DNA of 6,171 nt, taken from GWF2-50-93 sp049297395. GTDB lineage: Bacteria; Verrucomicrobiota; Lentisphaeria; Victivallales; GWF2-50-93. The notes below the pieces were generated by a model. That model made no database searches. It worked only from the letters and a program-made list of their open reading frames with translations, and was not told the DNA's origin. This document shows positions 1-6,095 of the stretch, piece after piece (the stretch's first letter is position 1; each line of letters opens with the position of its first letter). The DNA is taken from positions 1 through 6,171 of the forward strand of contig JBAQUG010000436.1 in NCBI GenBank assembly GCA_049297395.1, read 5' to 3'. Made by a program: the position numbers and the translations under genes.

Positions 1-8
1 GAATAATG

Positions 9-1286
9 CTAAGATGTTTTTGATTCCATCCGCTGCCTGCCATAGCCTACTGCCACAGCGACAATAATTACAAACAGCAGGAACACTCCGCGGACAAGCA
101 GGGCCGTCCAGATCGAGGTGACACAGAATGCTGCAATAGCCCCCATTGCTCCCAGGGAAAGGATCTTCTGATAGCCGGCAGAGGACGTTGCAGATTCCGA
201 CTTGCAGGAAAAGAATGCGCCCGTCGTCCTCTGGAACCAGAGGATCAGCATCGCCAACAGCCCGATCAGGCCGAGAAGTCCGGTGCTTGACCCAAATACC
301 AGGAATAGGTTGTTATGGTCCTGTTCCTTGGGACCTTCCTTGATTGCGAGGAAACCGTAGTTCATCCCGATCTGGGACTGGTAGTTGCCCAGTCCGACAC
401 CAAGCAGAGGCTGTTCGCTCCACATCTGCACCGATGCCTGCCATTCCGTATAACGTGGTTCGACATGACCTTCCTCGTCAAACATCCTGACGGATTGTTT
501 CAGCGTTTCAACATTGTCGCGGGGAAGCCTGGGTAAAACAAAAATAACGGACACGGCAACTAATGTCGCCCAGATGAGGAATGCGCGGCGGGATACGAAG
601 ACACAGACCAGGCTGCCCGCAATCAGCAGGCCGGCAGCAGCTCCGCCCGACAGAACCGTAATTCCGGCAGCGGCAAGGATGAGAAGGCCCCAGATCTTCA
701 TCCACCACTTCCTTGATAGCAGGGTGATGGACAGTATTAACGGCAAAGTTACCGCAAGAAAGCCACCGTATGTATTGCGGTTGCCGAAAGTGCCTTTCAC
801 TTTCATAATGACAACTGAAGCGTCAAAATATTGAAAAAAAGCAACCAATACAACAACTGAAACAAGGCTTAAAAATAAAACTGCTGCCTTGGCCAGTGCT
901 TTGTCATCGAATCTGATCTTGGAAAAAAGGAGGAATGCGGCGATGACATATTCAACGACCTGAATAAGTTCTTTTACCGTTTCAGTCTTGTTTTCAGCTT
1001 TGAAAAATGAGACTGATATCAGCGCCACGAACAATATGTTCTCAGGAAGCGGCAGGATTTCCTTAAGACCCGCAAGCAGGCGTTCCGTGAAAGTAGAGCT
1101 GGGATCTTTTGAATGAAGGATCCGAACTGCCACTGAAGCAAATAAAATCAGGCCTCCGAGCCAGATAAGCGGATCGGCAAGGCTGAGATGGGCATTATGG
1201 AAATCAAAGGAATACTGGGTGGGGGCTGTTGCCAGGATAAGGAATAATATCGCTATCAGGACTTTATCAAGATATTTTGAAATCAT
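9..1286 (-). CDS. O-antigen ligase/polymerase-like membrane protein (Wzy_C / WaaL-type)
   Basis: This 425-residue inner-membrane protein has about 10-12 hydrophobic segments and one larger external loop (about 252-330), the layout of the O-antigen ligase/polymerase family (WaaL, Wzy and relatives). Family-type landmarks are GTFGNRNTYGGF (165-176), where bacterial ligases often have F.NPN.fa, R278-YTEWQAS, PLLGVGLGNYQ (293-303) and DHNNLFL (323-329) with H324 at the position of the conserved loop histidine. Members act on undecaprenyl-linked glycans at the outer face of the inner membrane, either polymerising repeat units or joining glycan to an acceptor. The two activities cannot be separated from sequence, so no symbol is given. 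The gene starts 30 bases after the exported-protein gene with a modest GGGA seven bases before the ATG. It is complete, with a TAG stop at 9-11, and is the last gene in view. Downstream context is cut off. Confidence 0.9.
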   Translation of the reverse strand: MISKYLDKVLIAILFLILATAPTQYSFDFHNAHLSLADPLIWLGGLILFASVAVRILHSKDPSSTFTERLLAGLKEILPLPENILFVALISVSFFKAENKTETVKELIQVVEYVIAAFLLFSKIRFDDKALAKAAVLFLSLVSVVVLVAFFQYFDASVVIMKVKGTFGNRNTYGGFLAVTLPLILSITLLSRKWWMKIWGLLILAAAGITVLSGGAAAGLLIAGSLVCVFVSRRAFLIWATLVAVSVIFVLPRLPRDNVETLKQSVRMFDEEGHVEPRYTEWQASVQMWSEQPLLGVGLGNYQSQIGMNYGFLAIKEGPKEQDHNNLFLVFGSSTGLLGLIGLLAMLILWFQRTTGAFFSCKSESATSSAGYQKILSLGAMGAIAAFCVTSIWTALLVRGVFLLFVIIVAVAVGYGRQRMESKTS

Positions 1287-1316
1287 GCAGGTTTCCCATT
1301 TCAGGGGTCAACGTTG

Positions 1317-1862
1317 TCATTCCGGCAATTTCTCGCTCTTCTCTATTTCGACCGGGATCAGCTTGCGGTCGCTGGTTATCAGTATCTGATCTATCCTTAT
1401 CCCGTCTTCACGGTTGCCTATCTCAAGATCATAGACGCCTTTATCAAGCTTCAGGGTGATTTTAGCCTTGATCCAATGCCAGCTTTTATAGGTGCCGTCA
1501 TTTCCCATGATGAATTCCGGCTTGTCCCCTATTTTTACGCCGAATGAATTGCCGCAGCTGTCAACCCACCAGCAGCGGGCCCAGAAATAATAGGTTCCGT
1601 CTTCTTTCAGATTGATCTTGTACTTTGCAGATCCGCCGACCTTCGAACCTTCTCCGGCACCCTGTTCGATCTCAATGATCCTGCCCTGGGATACCCGGGC
1701 TGTTTCCGCCGCGTCCTTCACTTCAATTATCTTTACCGGAGCTTTAATCTCCTTTGCGTCTTCCGCTTCGAAGCAGAGAGTGGTATCAGCCCTGCCGTGC
1801 ATTGCCATCAGAAAAAATGCGGCCGCCCCGCATATCAACAGACGACTGATCTTGTAATCCAT
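1317..1862 (-). CDS. Exported small beta-rich protein, carbohydrate-binding-module-like
   Basis: The 181-residue product starts with a signal peptide: basic residues near Lys4/Arg7, a hydrophobic core at 8-21, and probable cleavage after GRA (A25/D26). The mature part is about 156 residues, without membrane segments. It looks like a single beta-sandwich of the galactose-binding-like type seen in CBM6/CBM35 and related modules. The signs are FEAEDAKEI (31-39), GTYYFWARCWWVDSCGNSFGV (89-109) and a closing YDLEIGNREDGIRIDQILIT (144-163), the usual last strands of such domains. C97 and C103 could form a disulfide in the periplasm. No catalytic domain is attached, so a binding or structural role at the envelope is inferred, possibly on the glycan made by the neighbours. 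The domain assignment rests on pattern resemblance only. LLIC is a poor lipobox, so a lipoprotein is not favoured. A GAGGG six bases upstream supports this ATG. Confidence 0.82.
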   Translation of the reverse strand: MDYKISRLLICGAAAFFLMAMHGRADTTLCFEAEDAKEIKAPVKIIEVKDAAETARVSQGRIIEIEQGAGEGSKVGGSAKYKINLKEDGTYYFWARCWWVDSCGNSFGVKIGDKPEFIMGNDGTYKSWHWIKAKITLKLDKGVYDLEIGNREDGIRIDQILITSDRKLIPVEIEKSEKLPE

Positions 1863-1868
1863 GTTTTT

Positions 1869-1873
1869 CCCTC
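1869..1873 (-). promoter_or_regulatory. Ribosome-binding site of the exported protein gene
   Basis: GAGGG on the minus strand lies six bases (A-rich) before the ATG at 1860-1862. It supports a separately initiated gene whose product begins with the signal peptide. Confidence 0.65.
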
Positions 1874-1892
1874 GTGTTCAAATATACTGCCG

Positions 1893-1916
1893 GAGCGCAC
1901 TTCCTACAAGGCGCTC
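1893..1916 (-). other. Hairpin overlapping the glycosyltransferase stop codon
   Basis: On the plus strand GAGCGC (1893-1898) pairs with GCGCTC (1911-1916) and, after one bulged A, CTT (1900-1902) pairs with AAG (1908-1910) around CCTAC. On the transcript the stem begins within the TGA stop of the glycosyltransferase. The bases that follow (CCGGCAGTATATTTG) have no U-run, so this is at best a weak terminator or an intercistronic stability element; it may be chance. Confidence 0.4.
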
Positions 1917-3072
1917 AGACTTGAACCAACCGCTGATAAATGTCTTCCAGATTTCTAATCTTGTCGGACAGCAGGAACTTCTCTAAAACCCTCTGCCTTC
2001 CTCCTTCACCCAGGTCTTCACGGAGTCTGCGATCTTCGCGGAGCTTTTCAATCGCGTCAGCCAGCGCACGGGCATCTGCGGGCGGTACCAGCAAACCGGA
2101 AACACGGTCTTCTATTATTTCATTCACTCCGCCGACTGAACTTGCAATCACCGGAATTCCCATCGCCATCGCCTCCATTGCAGTGAACGGGCAACCCTCC
2201 CATAATGAAGGCAGGACCAGGCAGTCAAACATTGCATAGTAGGATTTTATCCTGTCTGTCTGGCCGAAAAAATGAAATTTTCCTTCAATTCCATCCGTAA
2301 CGGCCAAATCCCGGATCTCATTTTTAAGTTCGCCGTCTCCGACCAGGACAAAGCGGATGTCCTTATTTTTCCCCAGCAGCTTTTCAGCCGCTTCAATCAA
2401 TATGCGATGACCTTTCTGGGGCATAAACCGTCCGACCATGCCCACCACGAACACGTCGTTGGAAATTCCAGCCTGCCCCCTCTGCTTTGCTCGTTCACCG
2501 GCATCCGCAGAAGTCCATTGCCCAGGCTCAACGCCATTGGCATTTACTGTTGTTCTCCCAGAGTTGAACAGTCCATGCTCCAATGCCGTAGCCTTTTCCG
2601 CGTCACTCACAGCGATCAATAAAGTCGTCCATTTTGCCGCAATCCATTCCAGGAAAAGATAAAACCGCCTCTGGGATTTCCCGACGTCCATTTCGAAAGG
2701 GAATACATGGGGCGTATGTGCGATCTTCGCAACTCCCGCCAGCCTGGCCGCCGTCCGTCCGATGATTCCTGCCTTGCTGCTGTGGGTATGGACGATATCA
2801 GGATTTTCAAGCCTCATAGCCTTTACCATCTTCAATATCAGCCACATGTCCGAGATCGGGGCGATCTCCCTTCTCATCGGGAAAACCACAATTTTGATTC
2901 CTCTTTTCCTGATAAGTTCAATATCCGCAAGGAAAGCCGGATCGCGCTTCACTGCACAAAACAGCACAGGCTCAAACCTGTTCAAATCCAGATGCGACAG
3001 GACCTGGGTGATGTAGCGGCGCGTACCCCCGGCAGTCGCTTCCAGTATCAACAGGAGTTTGATTTTATTCAT
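1915..3072 (-). CDS. GT4-type glycosyltransferase (GT-B fold)
   Basis: A cytoplasmic or membrane-associated retaining glycosyltransferase of the GT4 type, expected to add a sugar from a nucleotide-sugar donor to a lipid-linked or growing glycan. With the start used here it has 385 residues, a normal family length. The N-terminal acceptor domain has the glycine-rich turn ATAGGTRRY (12-20) and PDIVHTHSSKAG (91-102). The C-terminal donor domain begins near VVGMVGRFMPQKGH (209-222), continues with FVLVGDGEL (241-249) and contains the EX7E signature E292-GCPFTAM-E300, followed by GIPVIASSVGG. A longer frame begins at an ATG at 3084, but the second ATG (3072) has GGAGG five bases upstream and its product begins MNKIKLLLIL as family members do, so 3072 is preferred. 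Sugar and acceptor cannot be told from sequence. It lies 63 bases after the flippase gene and fits a surface-polysaccharide operon. Confidence 0.93.
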   Translation of the reverse strand: MNKIKLLLILEATAGGTRRYITQVLSHLDLNRFEPVLFCAVKRDPAFLADIELIRKRGIKIVVFPMRREIAPISDMWLILKMVKAMRLENPDIVHTHSSKAGIIGRTAARLAGVAKIAHTPHVFPFEMDVGKSQRRFYLFLEWIAAKWTTLLIAVSDAEKATALEHGLFNSGRTTVNANGVEPGQWTSADAGERAKQRGQAGISNDVFVVGMVGRFMPQKGHRILIEAAEKLLGKNKDIRFVLVGDGELKNEIRDLAVTDGIEGKFHFFGQTDRIKSYYAMFDCLVLPSLWEGCPFTAMEAMAMGIPVIASSVGGVNEIIEDRVSGLLVPPADARALADAIEKLREDRRLREDLGEGGRQRVLEKFLLSDKIRNLEDIYQRLVQV

Positions 3073-3077
3073 GGCTG

Positions 3078-3082
3078 CCTCC
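3078..3082 (-). promoter_or_regulatory. Strong ribosome-binding site that fixes the glycosyltransferase start
   Basis: GGAGG on the minus strand lies five bases before the ATG at 3070-3072. It is inside the reading frame that opens at the upstream ATG (3082-3084). That upstream ATG has only GGGAACTG before it, so initiation at 3072 is favoured, giving 385 rather than 389 residues. Confidence 0.75.
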
Positions 3083-3090
3083 ATCAGTTC

Positions 3091-3148
3091 CCAAGTGGCC
3101 GAGTGCCCAAGTATATGTTCAAGATCACTTGGTCACTATGGCACTTGG
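3091..3148. repeat. Imperfect inverted repeat built of CCAAGTG units between flippase and glycosyltransferase genes
   Basis: Bases 3091-3112 pair with 3127-3148 at 18 of 22 positions around a 14-base loop. Each arm contains two spaced copies of CCAAGTG or its truncated form (3091-3097, 3107-3112, 3126-3132 and 3142-3148 on alternating strands). The right arm overlaps the last codons and the stop (3136-3138) of the flippase gene, and the left arm stops six bases short of an unused ATG at 3082-3084. No T-run follows, so an intercistronic mRNA hairpin or a dispersed palindromic repeat is more likely than a terminator. Confidence 0.65.
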
Positions 3149-4770
3149 ACACTTTCGACGTCGTTCTTCTTCTTCAGCTTCTTCAGACCCCAGTTCCACA
3201 TATCAACAGATTCCCGTATTTTCAGCAGCGTTGTTCCGGCAAGAAAGGCGGATACTGCGATTCCTCCGCCCAGTGCCAGCTTCAGGATGAGCATATTTTT
3301 CTTCACCGGAATTCCCAGACCGGCATCGAACATCCGGAATGTCAGCCAGACGGCTGCCGCGGCGCTGACCCCGATAACTGTCAGGCGAATGAAGAAGCTG
3401 CAGCTTTCCCTCCATTTGAACATAGGGACGGCTTGTTTCAGCACCCCCAGAAGAACAGCTGTCTTCAATGTCCTGCACAACACATATCCTGCCGCTATGA
3501 CGATCAGCGCGGTCGCACCTTTCGCTCCGAATTTAATAATACCAAGGTAGCTGATAAGAATTGACAATGCCGAGAAGGCAATGCCGACAAACGTTATCAG
3601 ATACGTCTTCTTCCTGGCAAAGAATGCCTGCATCAGGAGCATTTCGAGCCCGTATGCCGGCAATACCAGGGAGTAGCAGGCCATTGAAATGCCTGCGAGA
3701 CGGGCGTCCTCCTCAGAAAATTTCCCCATCACCAGCAGCTTGACCAGTTCAGGACCATACACGACGACGACCAATGAAATCGGAACAAACACCACCAGAA
3801 GCATTCTTCCGGATATTGTCAGTATTTCACCGAGTTTCTCCTTGTTGTCCTTAGAAACCAGATCGCAGAAGAAAGGGAACATTGCAATGGACAATGCATA
3901 CGGGACGACCATCCCAAAAGCCTGGAACAGCTTGCGTCCATATGCATTGGCCTTGATCAGCCCGTCGGCATCCAGATAGCTCAACACGGTAATGTTGTTA
4001 TAGAAATCCCTGCATTTCGCAAACACTATGCCGATGAACAGCGGGAGCATCAGGATCAGCATTGTCTTGAAGGCCGGGTTGCTGATCGCAAGCGAAGGCC
4101 GGAAAAAATGAAGCTGCCGGAGAAGCCCGATCAGGTGGGTAATAAGTTTTGTGACACTTCCGACGACAATGCCGAAGACCAGCGCCTTCCACGAAAAGCC
4201 TAGGAACTGAACTCCTACAACTACGGATATCAGGACAAAAGCCTTCCATACGGCATCGCCGAACGCCGCCAGGAAGAATTTCTTATACCCGTTCAGCAGG
4301 ATGTAGGTCGTGGATCCCAGGGAGAAGCATATCAGCGCCGGCGCCATCAGTTTCACGCCCTGGACGGCCAGCTGGAAATTTTCCTTCTTCTTGTCGGCAT
4401 CAAAGTAGGTTATCCAACGGGTCAATGTTTCCGGAAAAAGATAAAGGACCAGGACGGTGATGCACAATATGATGAGCTGACAGGTCAGCAGGGTGTTCGC
4501 AAGCAGCCAGGCGGACTCTTCTGAATTCTTCTCCTTCTCGTCGATGAAAACTGGCAGGAAAGCCGGACCTATCAATTCCTCTCCGACCAGGAAGAGGCTG
4601 AAGATGACGCCATCAAAGGCGAAACCGTAGATACATTCCCATTGTACTGTTTCGGTAACTCCGCCAACGACAAAAAACTGGGCGAAGCCTACCACCTTGA
4701 AGCAGAGATGGGCAATGAAAACGGACACGCCTGCCTTTATTATCCGCTCGCCTATCGTCTTTGATTCCAT
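3136..4770 (-). CDS. MurJ/MviN-like lipid-linked oligosaccharide flippase (MOP superfamily)
   Basis: This 544-residue polytopic inner-membrane protein has roughly 12-14 hydrophobic segments between residues 12 and 515 and a short basic cytoplasmic tail rich in Lys. Several stretches resemble the MurJ/MviN branch. They are GEELIGPAFLPVF (63-75), NAYGRKLFQAFGMVVPYALS (275-294), where family members carry an amphipathic helix and cavity residues, and LEMLLMQAFFARKKT (375-389). The family translocates lipid-linked sugars such as lipid II. In this setting, next to a glycosyltransferase and an O-antigen ligase-like gene, a Wzx-type role in exporting a polysaccharide precursor is as likely as lipid II transport, so no symbol is given. 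The start overlaps the fic stop (TAATG). A GGAG lies 10 bases upstream and sits within an inverted-repeat arm. The last codons (SVQVP) fall inside a CCAAGTG-type repeat, so the C-terminus may have been altered by it. Confidence 0.88.
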   Translation of the reverse strand: MESKTIGERIIKAGVSVFIAHLCFKVVGFAQFFVVGGVTETVQWECIYGFAFDGVIFSLFLVGEELIGPAFLPVFIDEKEKNSEESAWLLANTLLTCQLIILCITVLVLYLFPETLTRWITYFDADKKKENFQLAVQGVKLMAPALICFSLGSTTYILLNGYKKFFLAAFGDAVWKAFVLISVVVGVQFLGFSWKALVFGIVVGSVTKLITHLIGLLRQLHFFRPSLAISNPAFKTMLILMLPLFIGIVFAKCRDFYNNITVLSYLDADGLIKANAYGRKLFQAFGMVVPYALSIAMFPFFCDLVSKDNKEKLGEILTISGRMLLVVFVPISLVVVVYGPELVKLLVMGKFSEEDARLAGISMACYSLVLPAYGLEMLLMQAFFARKKTYLITFVGIAFSALSILISYLGIIKFGAKGATALIVIAAGYVLCRTLKTAVLLGVLKQAVPMFKWRESCSFFIRLTVIGVSAAAAVWLTFRMFDAGLGIPVKKNMLILKLALGGGIAVSAFLAGTTLLKIRESVDMWNWGLKKLKKKNDVESVQVP

Positions 4771-4784
4771 TATAAAGAATCTCC
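4768..4784 (-). promoter_or_regulatory. fic-flippase translational coupling site with ribosome-binding site inside a hairpin arm
   Basis: On the minus strand the sequence runs GGAGATTCTTTATAATG. GGAG (4781-4784) is the Shine-Dalgarno site, ten bases before the flippase ATG (4768-4770). The fic stop TAA (4770-4772) shares one base with that ATG. The GGAG and the bases up to the first T of the stop form one arm of the 13-bp inverted repeat, so in mRNA the site could be paired with the other arm (4855-4867) unless ribosomes translating fic open it. Confidence 0.55.
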
Positions 4785-5975
4785 AGTCCGTCTAGGGGTG
4801 AGGAAGTTTGTCCGTAATCCCCTGTTTCTTGCGGTGGATATAGGATGAGTGTCAGGAGATTCTTTATTACGCAGAAGATATGCAGTGCTACGACCGGCCC
4901 CCTTGTCCCTGGCAAGTACGCCCAGTCCGATAAGACCCTGGATGTCGCGACCGGCAGTATCCTGTGAACACTTGGCGATTTTCGCCCATTTCGATGTAGT
5001 CAGCCTGCCCTCAAATCCTTCTATGAGCCTGCCAAGAAGAAGCCTCTGCCTGGCATTCAACTGGCTGCTTCCGTATTTTTCCCAGAAGCTGGCCTTTACC
5101 AGGACCTGTGACAGCTGTCCCCCGCTTGCCTCTATTGCTGAGCGCAGGCATCCGAGAAACCATTCCAGCCACCGGGATATGTCGAGGGATCCTTTCTGTG
5201 TCTTCTCGAGGATTCCATAATACTCATTGCGATGACGGCGTATTTCGGCGGACATACTATAAAATCTCCGGGGACTGCCATCAGCCCTAGCCAATTGCAT
5301 ATCAGTCACTGCCCGTGCAATCCTCCCGTTGCCATCATCGAATGGATGGACTGTGACCATCCACAAGTGGGCGACACCGGCTTTCAGCACAGGATCGAGA
5401 TCGACCTCATCATTGAACCATGATATGAAAGCATCCATCTCTTCCGGCACAAGTTCCCCGGAAGGGGCTTCGAAATGAACCTTTTCGCGGCCAAAAGCTC
5501 CTGAGACAACCTGCATCGGATCATCGGAAGTGTTATTCCGCCACTCACCTGAAATGATGGCACGCATGCCGCTGCGTCCTGTTGGGAAAAGTGCCGCATG
5601 CCAGCCGCATAGACGCCGGGCACTGAGCGGCTGCTCGAAATTCTGCGTTGCATCAAGCATCATTTCCACAACACCTTCAACATGCCGGTCAGATGAAGTC
5701 GCACCGGCGATATCTATTCCAAGACGGCGCGCCACCGAGGAGAGGACCTGTTTCTCGTTGAGATGCTCTCCTTCAATCTCGCTCGATTTGACGACATCAA
5801 GCGTTATAGTCTGTAACGTAGCCTCTCCCTGCAAGGAGAAACCAAGGGTCTTCATGTGTCCAAGCAGAAGACCCTGACGATGGCGGACTTCTGCAAGCAT
5901 TGGCGACAGGGAGGCGATATCCCAAGTGAATTTAGGCCAGCCAGGAAGCTGATGGATGTATTTGCATTTCTTCAT
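4770..5975 (-). CDS. Fic-family protein with N-terminal DUF4172-like domain (class II, likely AMPylator)
   Basis: Fic enzymes usually transfer AMP from ATP to a hydroxyl side chain of a target protein in the cytoplasm. The 401-residue product opens with a DUF4172-like segment (about 5-80; YIHQLPGWPKFTWD near the start). It carries the inhibitory-helix motif (S/T)xxxE(G/N) as S64-S-E-I-E68-G69. The flap is near VHFEAP (167-171), and the complete catalytic loop HPFDDGNGRIAR spans 210-221 (H210 base, R218/R221 phosphate contacts). A winged-helix-like C-terminal part follows (about 305-368). All key residues are present, so an active but self-inhibited enzyme is expected; the target is unknown. 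The last ~32 residues (370-401) come from an inverted-repeat-bounded segment and look extraneous to the family fold. It heads the gene row and its TAA overlaps the flippase ATG by one base. No good ribosome-binding site precedes the start. Confidence 0.93.
   Translation of the reverse strand: MKKCKYIHQLPGWPKFTWDIASLSPMLAEVRHRQGLLLGHMKTLGFSLQGEATLQTITLDVVKSSEIEGEHLNEKQVLSSVARRLGIDIAGATSSDRHVEGVVEMMLDATQNFEQPLSARRLCGWHAALFPTGRSGMRAIISGEWRNNTSDDPMQVVSGAFGREKVHFEAPSGELVPEEMDAFISWFNDEVDLDPVLKAGVAHLWMVTVHPFDDGNGRIARAVTDMQLARADGSPRRFYSMSAEIRRHRNEYYGILEKTQKGSLDISRWLEWFLGCLRSAIEASGGQLSQVLVKASFWEKYGSSQLNARQRLLLGRLIEGFEGRLTTSKWAKIAKCSQDTAGRDIQGLIGLGVLARDKGAGRSTAYLLRNKESPDTHPISTARNRGLRTNFLTPRRTGDSL
4772..4867 (-). 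repeat. 96-bp segment bounded by perfect 13-bp inverted repeats, at the 3' end of fic (MITE-like)
   Basis: ATAAAGAATCTCC at 4772-4784 is the exact reverse complement of GGAGATTCTTTAT at 4855-4867. Just inside, two of the next four positions also pair. The segment is 96 bp, exactly 32 codons, and in frame it supplies the last 32 residues of the Fic protein and its stop. These residues (from about N370) follow the apparent end of the winged-helix region and are basic and low in hydrophobics, unlike the preceding fold. A small non-autonomous insertion is the favoured reading, but a native RNA hairpin is possible. No target-site duplication is evident. Confidence 0.55.
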
Positions 5976-5984
5976 GATGACTCA

Positions 5985-6013
5985 AGTATAGCATTCCCTG
6001 CTATGAAAGACAA
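5985..6013 (-). promoter_or_regulatory. Predicted sigma70-type promoter of fic (and probably the whole gene row)
   Basis: On the minus strand a -35-like TTGTCT (6008-6013) is separated by exactly 17 bases from a -10 TATACT (5985-5990), which also has an extended TG motif (TGCTATACT). Only nine bases separate the -10 from the fic ATG, so transcription would begin around 5977-5979. That leaves a leader of roughly two to four bases with no room for a Shine-Dalgarno site. The fit to consensus is seen directly; activity is inferred. Confidence 0.6.
5988..6004. promoter_or_regulatory. Small palindrome over the fic -10 region, possible operator
   Basis: ATAGCA (5988-5993) and TGCTAT (5999-6004) are perfect inverted half-sites separated by five bases (TTCCC). 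The left half overlaps the -10 hexamer and the rest lies in the promoter spacer, a position where a bound protein would block RNA polymerase. The winged-helix-like C-terminal part of the Fic protein makes self-regulation conceivable, but there is no direct evidence. Six-base arms are short enough to be chance. Confidence 0.3.
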
Positions 6014-6016
6014 TAT

Positions 6017-6041
6017 AATCTCCGCATGATTTGCGGAGATT
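6017..6041. repeat. Perfect hairpin (10-bp stem, 5-nt loop) just upstream of the fic promoter
   Basis: AATCTCCGCA (6017-6026) and TGCGGAGATT (6032-6041) are exact reverse complements around a TGATT loop. The stem ends four bases before the predicted -35 of fic. On neither strand is it followed by a clear T-run, so a classic intrinsic terminator is not supported. It may be a protein-binding site, a residual terminator of an upstream minus-strand gene outside the window, or a small repeat. Confidence 0.7.
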
Positions 6042-6095
6042 GCCCGTAACCGTTAAGCTGGCTTTACGCGCGGACAATCGTGCAGATGTTCTTGG

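Noticed and set aside
786..804. Inverted repeat GAAAGTG...CACTTTC inside the ligase-like gene, sharing GCCGAAAGTG with the 56-bp palindrome
   Set aside because: A ten-base match within a 6-kb window is expected by chance, and the segment encodes conserved family residues (VKGTFGN region).
514..834. Plus-strand open frame opposite the O-antigen ligase-like gene
   Set aside because: It is antisense to a convincing membrane-protein gene, and its Arg/Thr/Ala-rich product has no family features.
1826..1831. Lipobox in the exported protein (LLIC near residue 12)
   Set aside because: The residue before Cys is Ile rather than Gly, Ala or Ser, the Cys lies too early in the hydrophobic core, and a good signal peptidase I site follows at GRA.
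3073..3084. Upstream ATG giving a 389-residue glycosyltransferase
   Set aside because: The GGAGG site lies after this ATG and is ideally spaced for the next one at 3072.
2707..3564. Long plus-strand open frame (285 codons) opposite the glycosyltransferase and flippase genes
   Set aside because: It lies antisense to two well-recognised genes, spans their junction, has a composition rich in His, Gln, Arg and Cys typical of shadow frames, and shows no recognisable domain.
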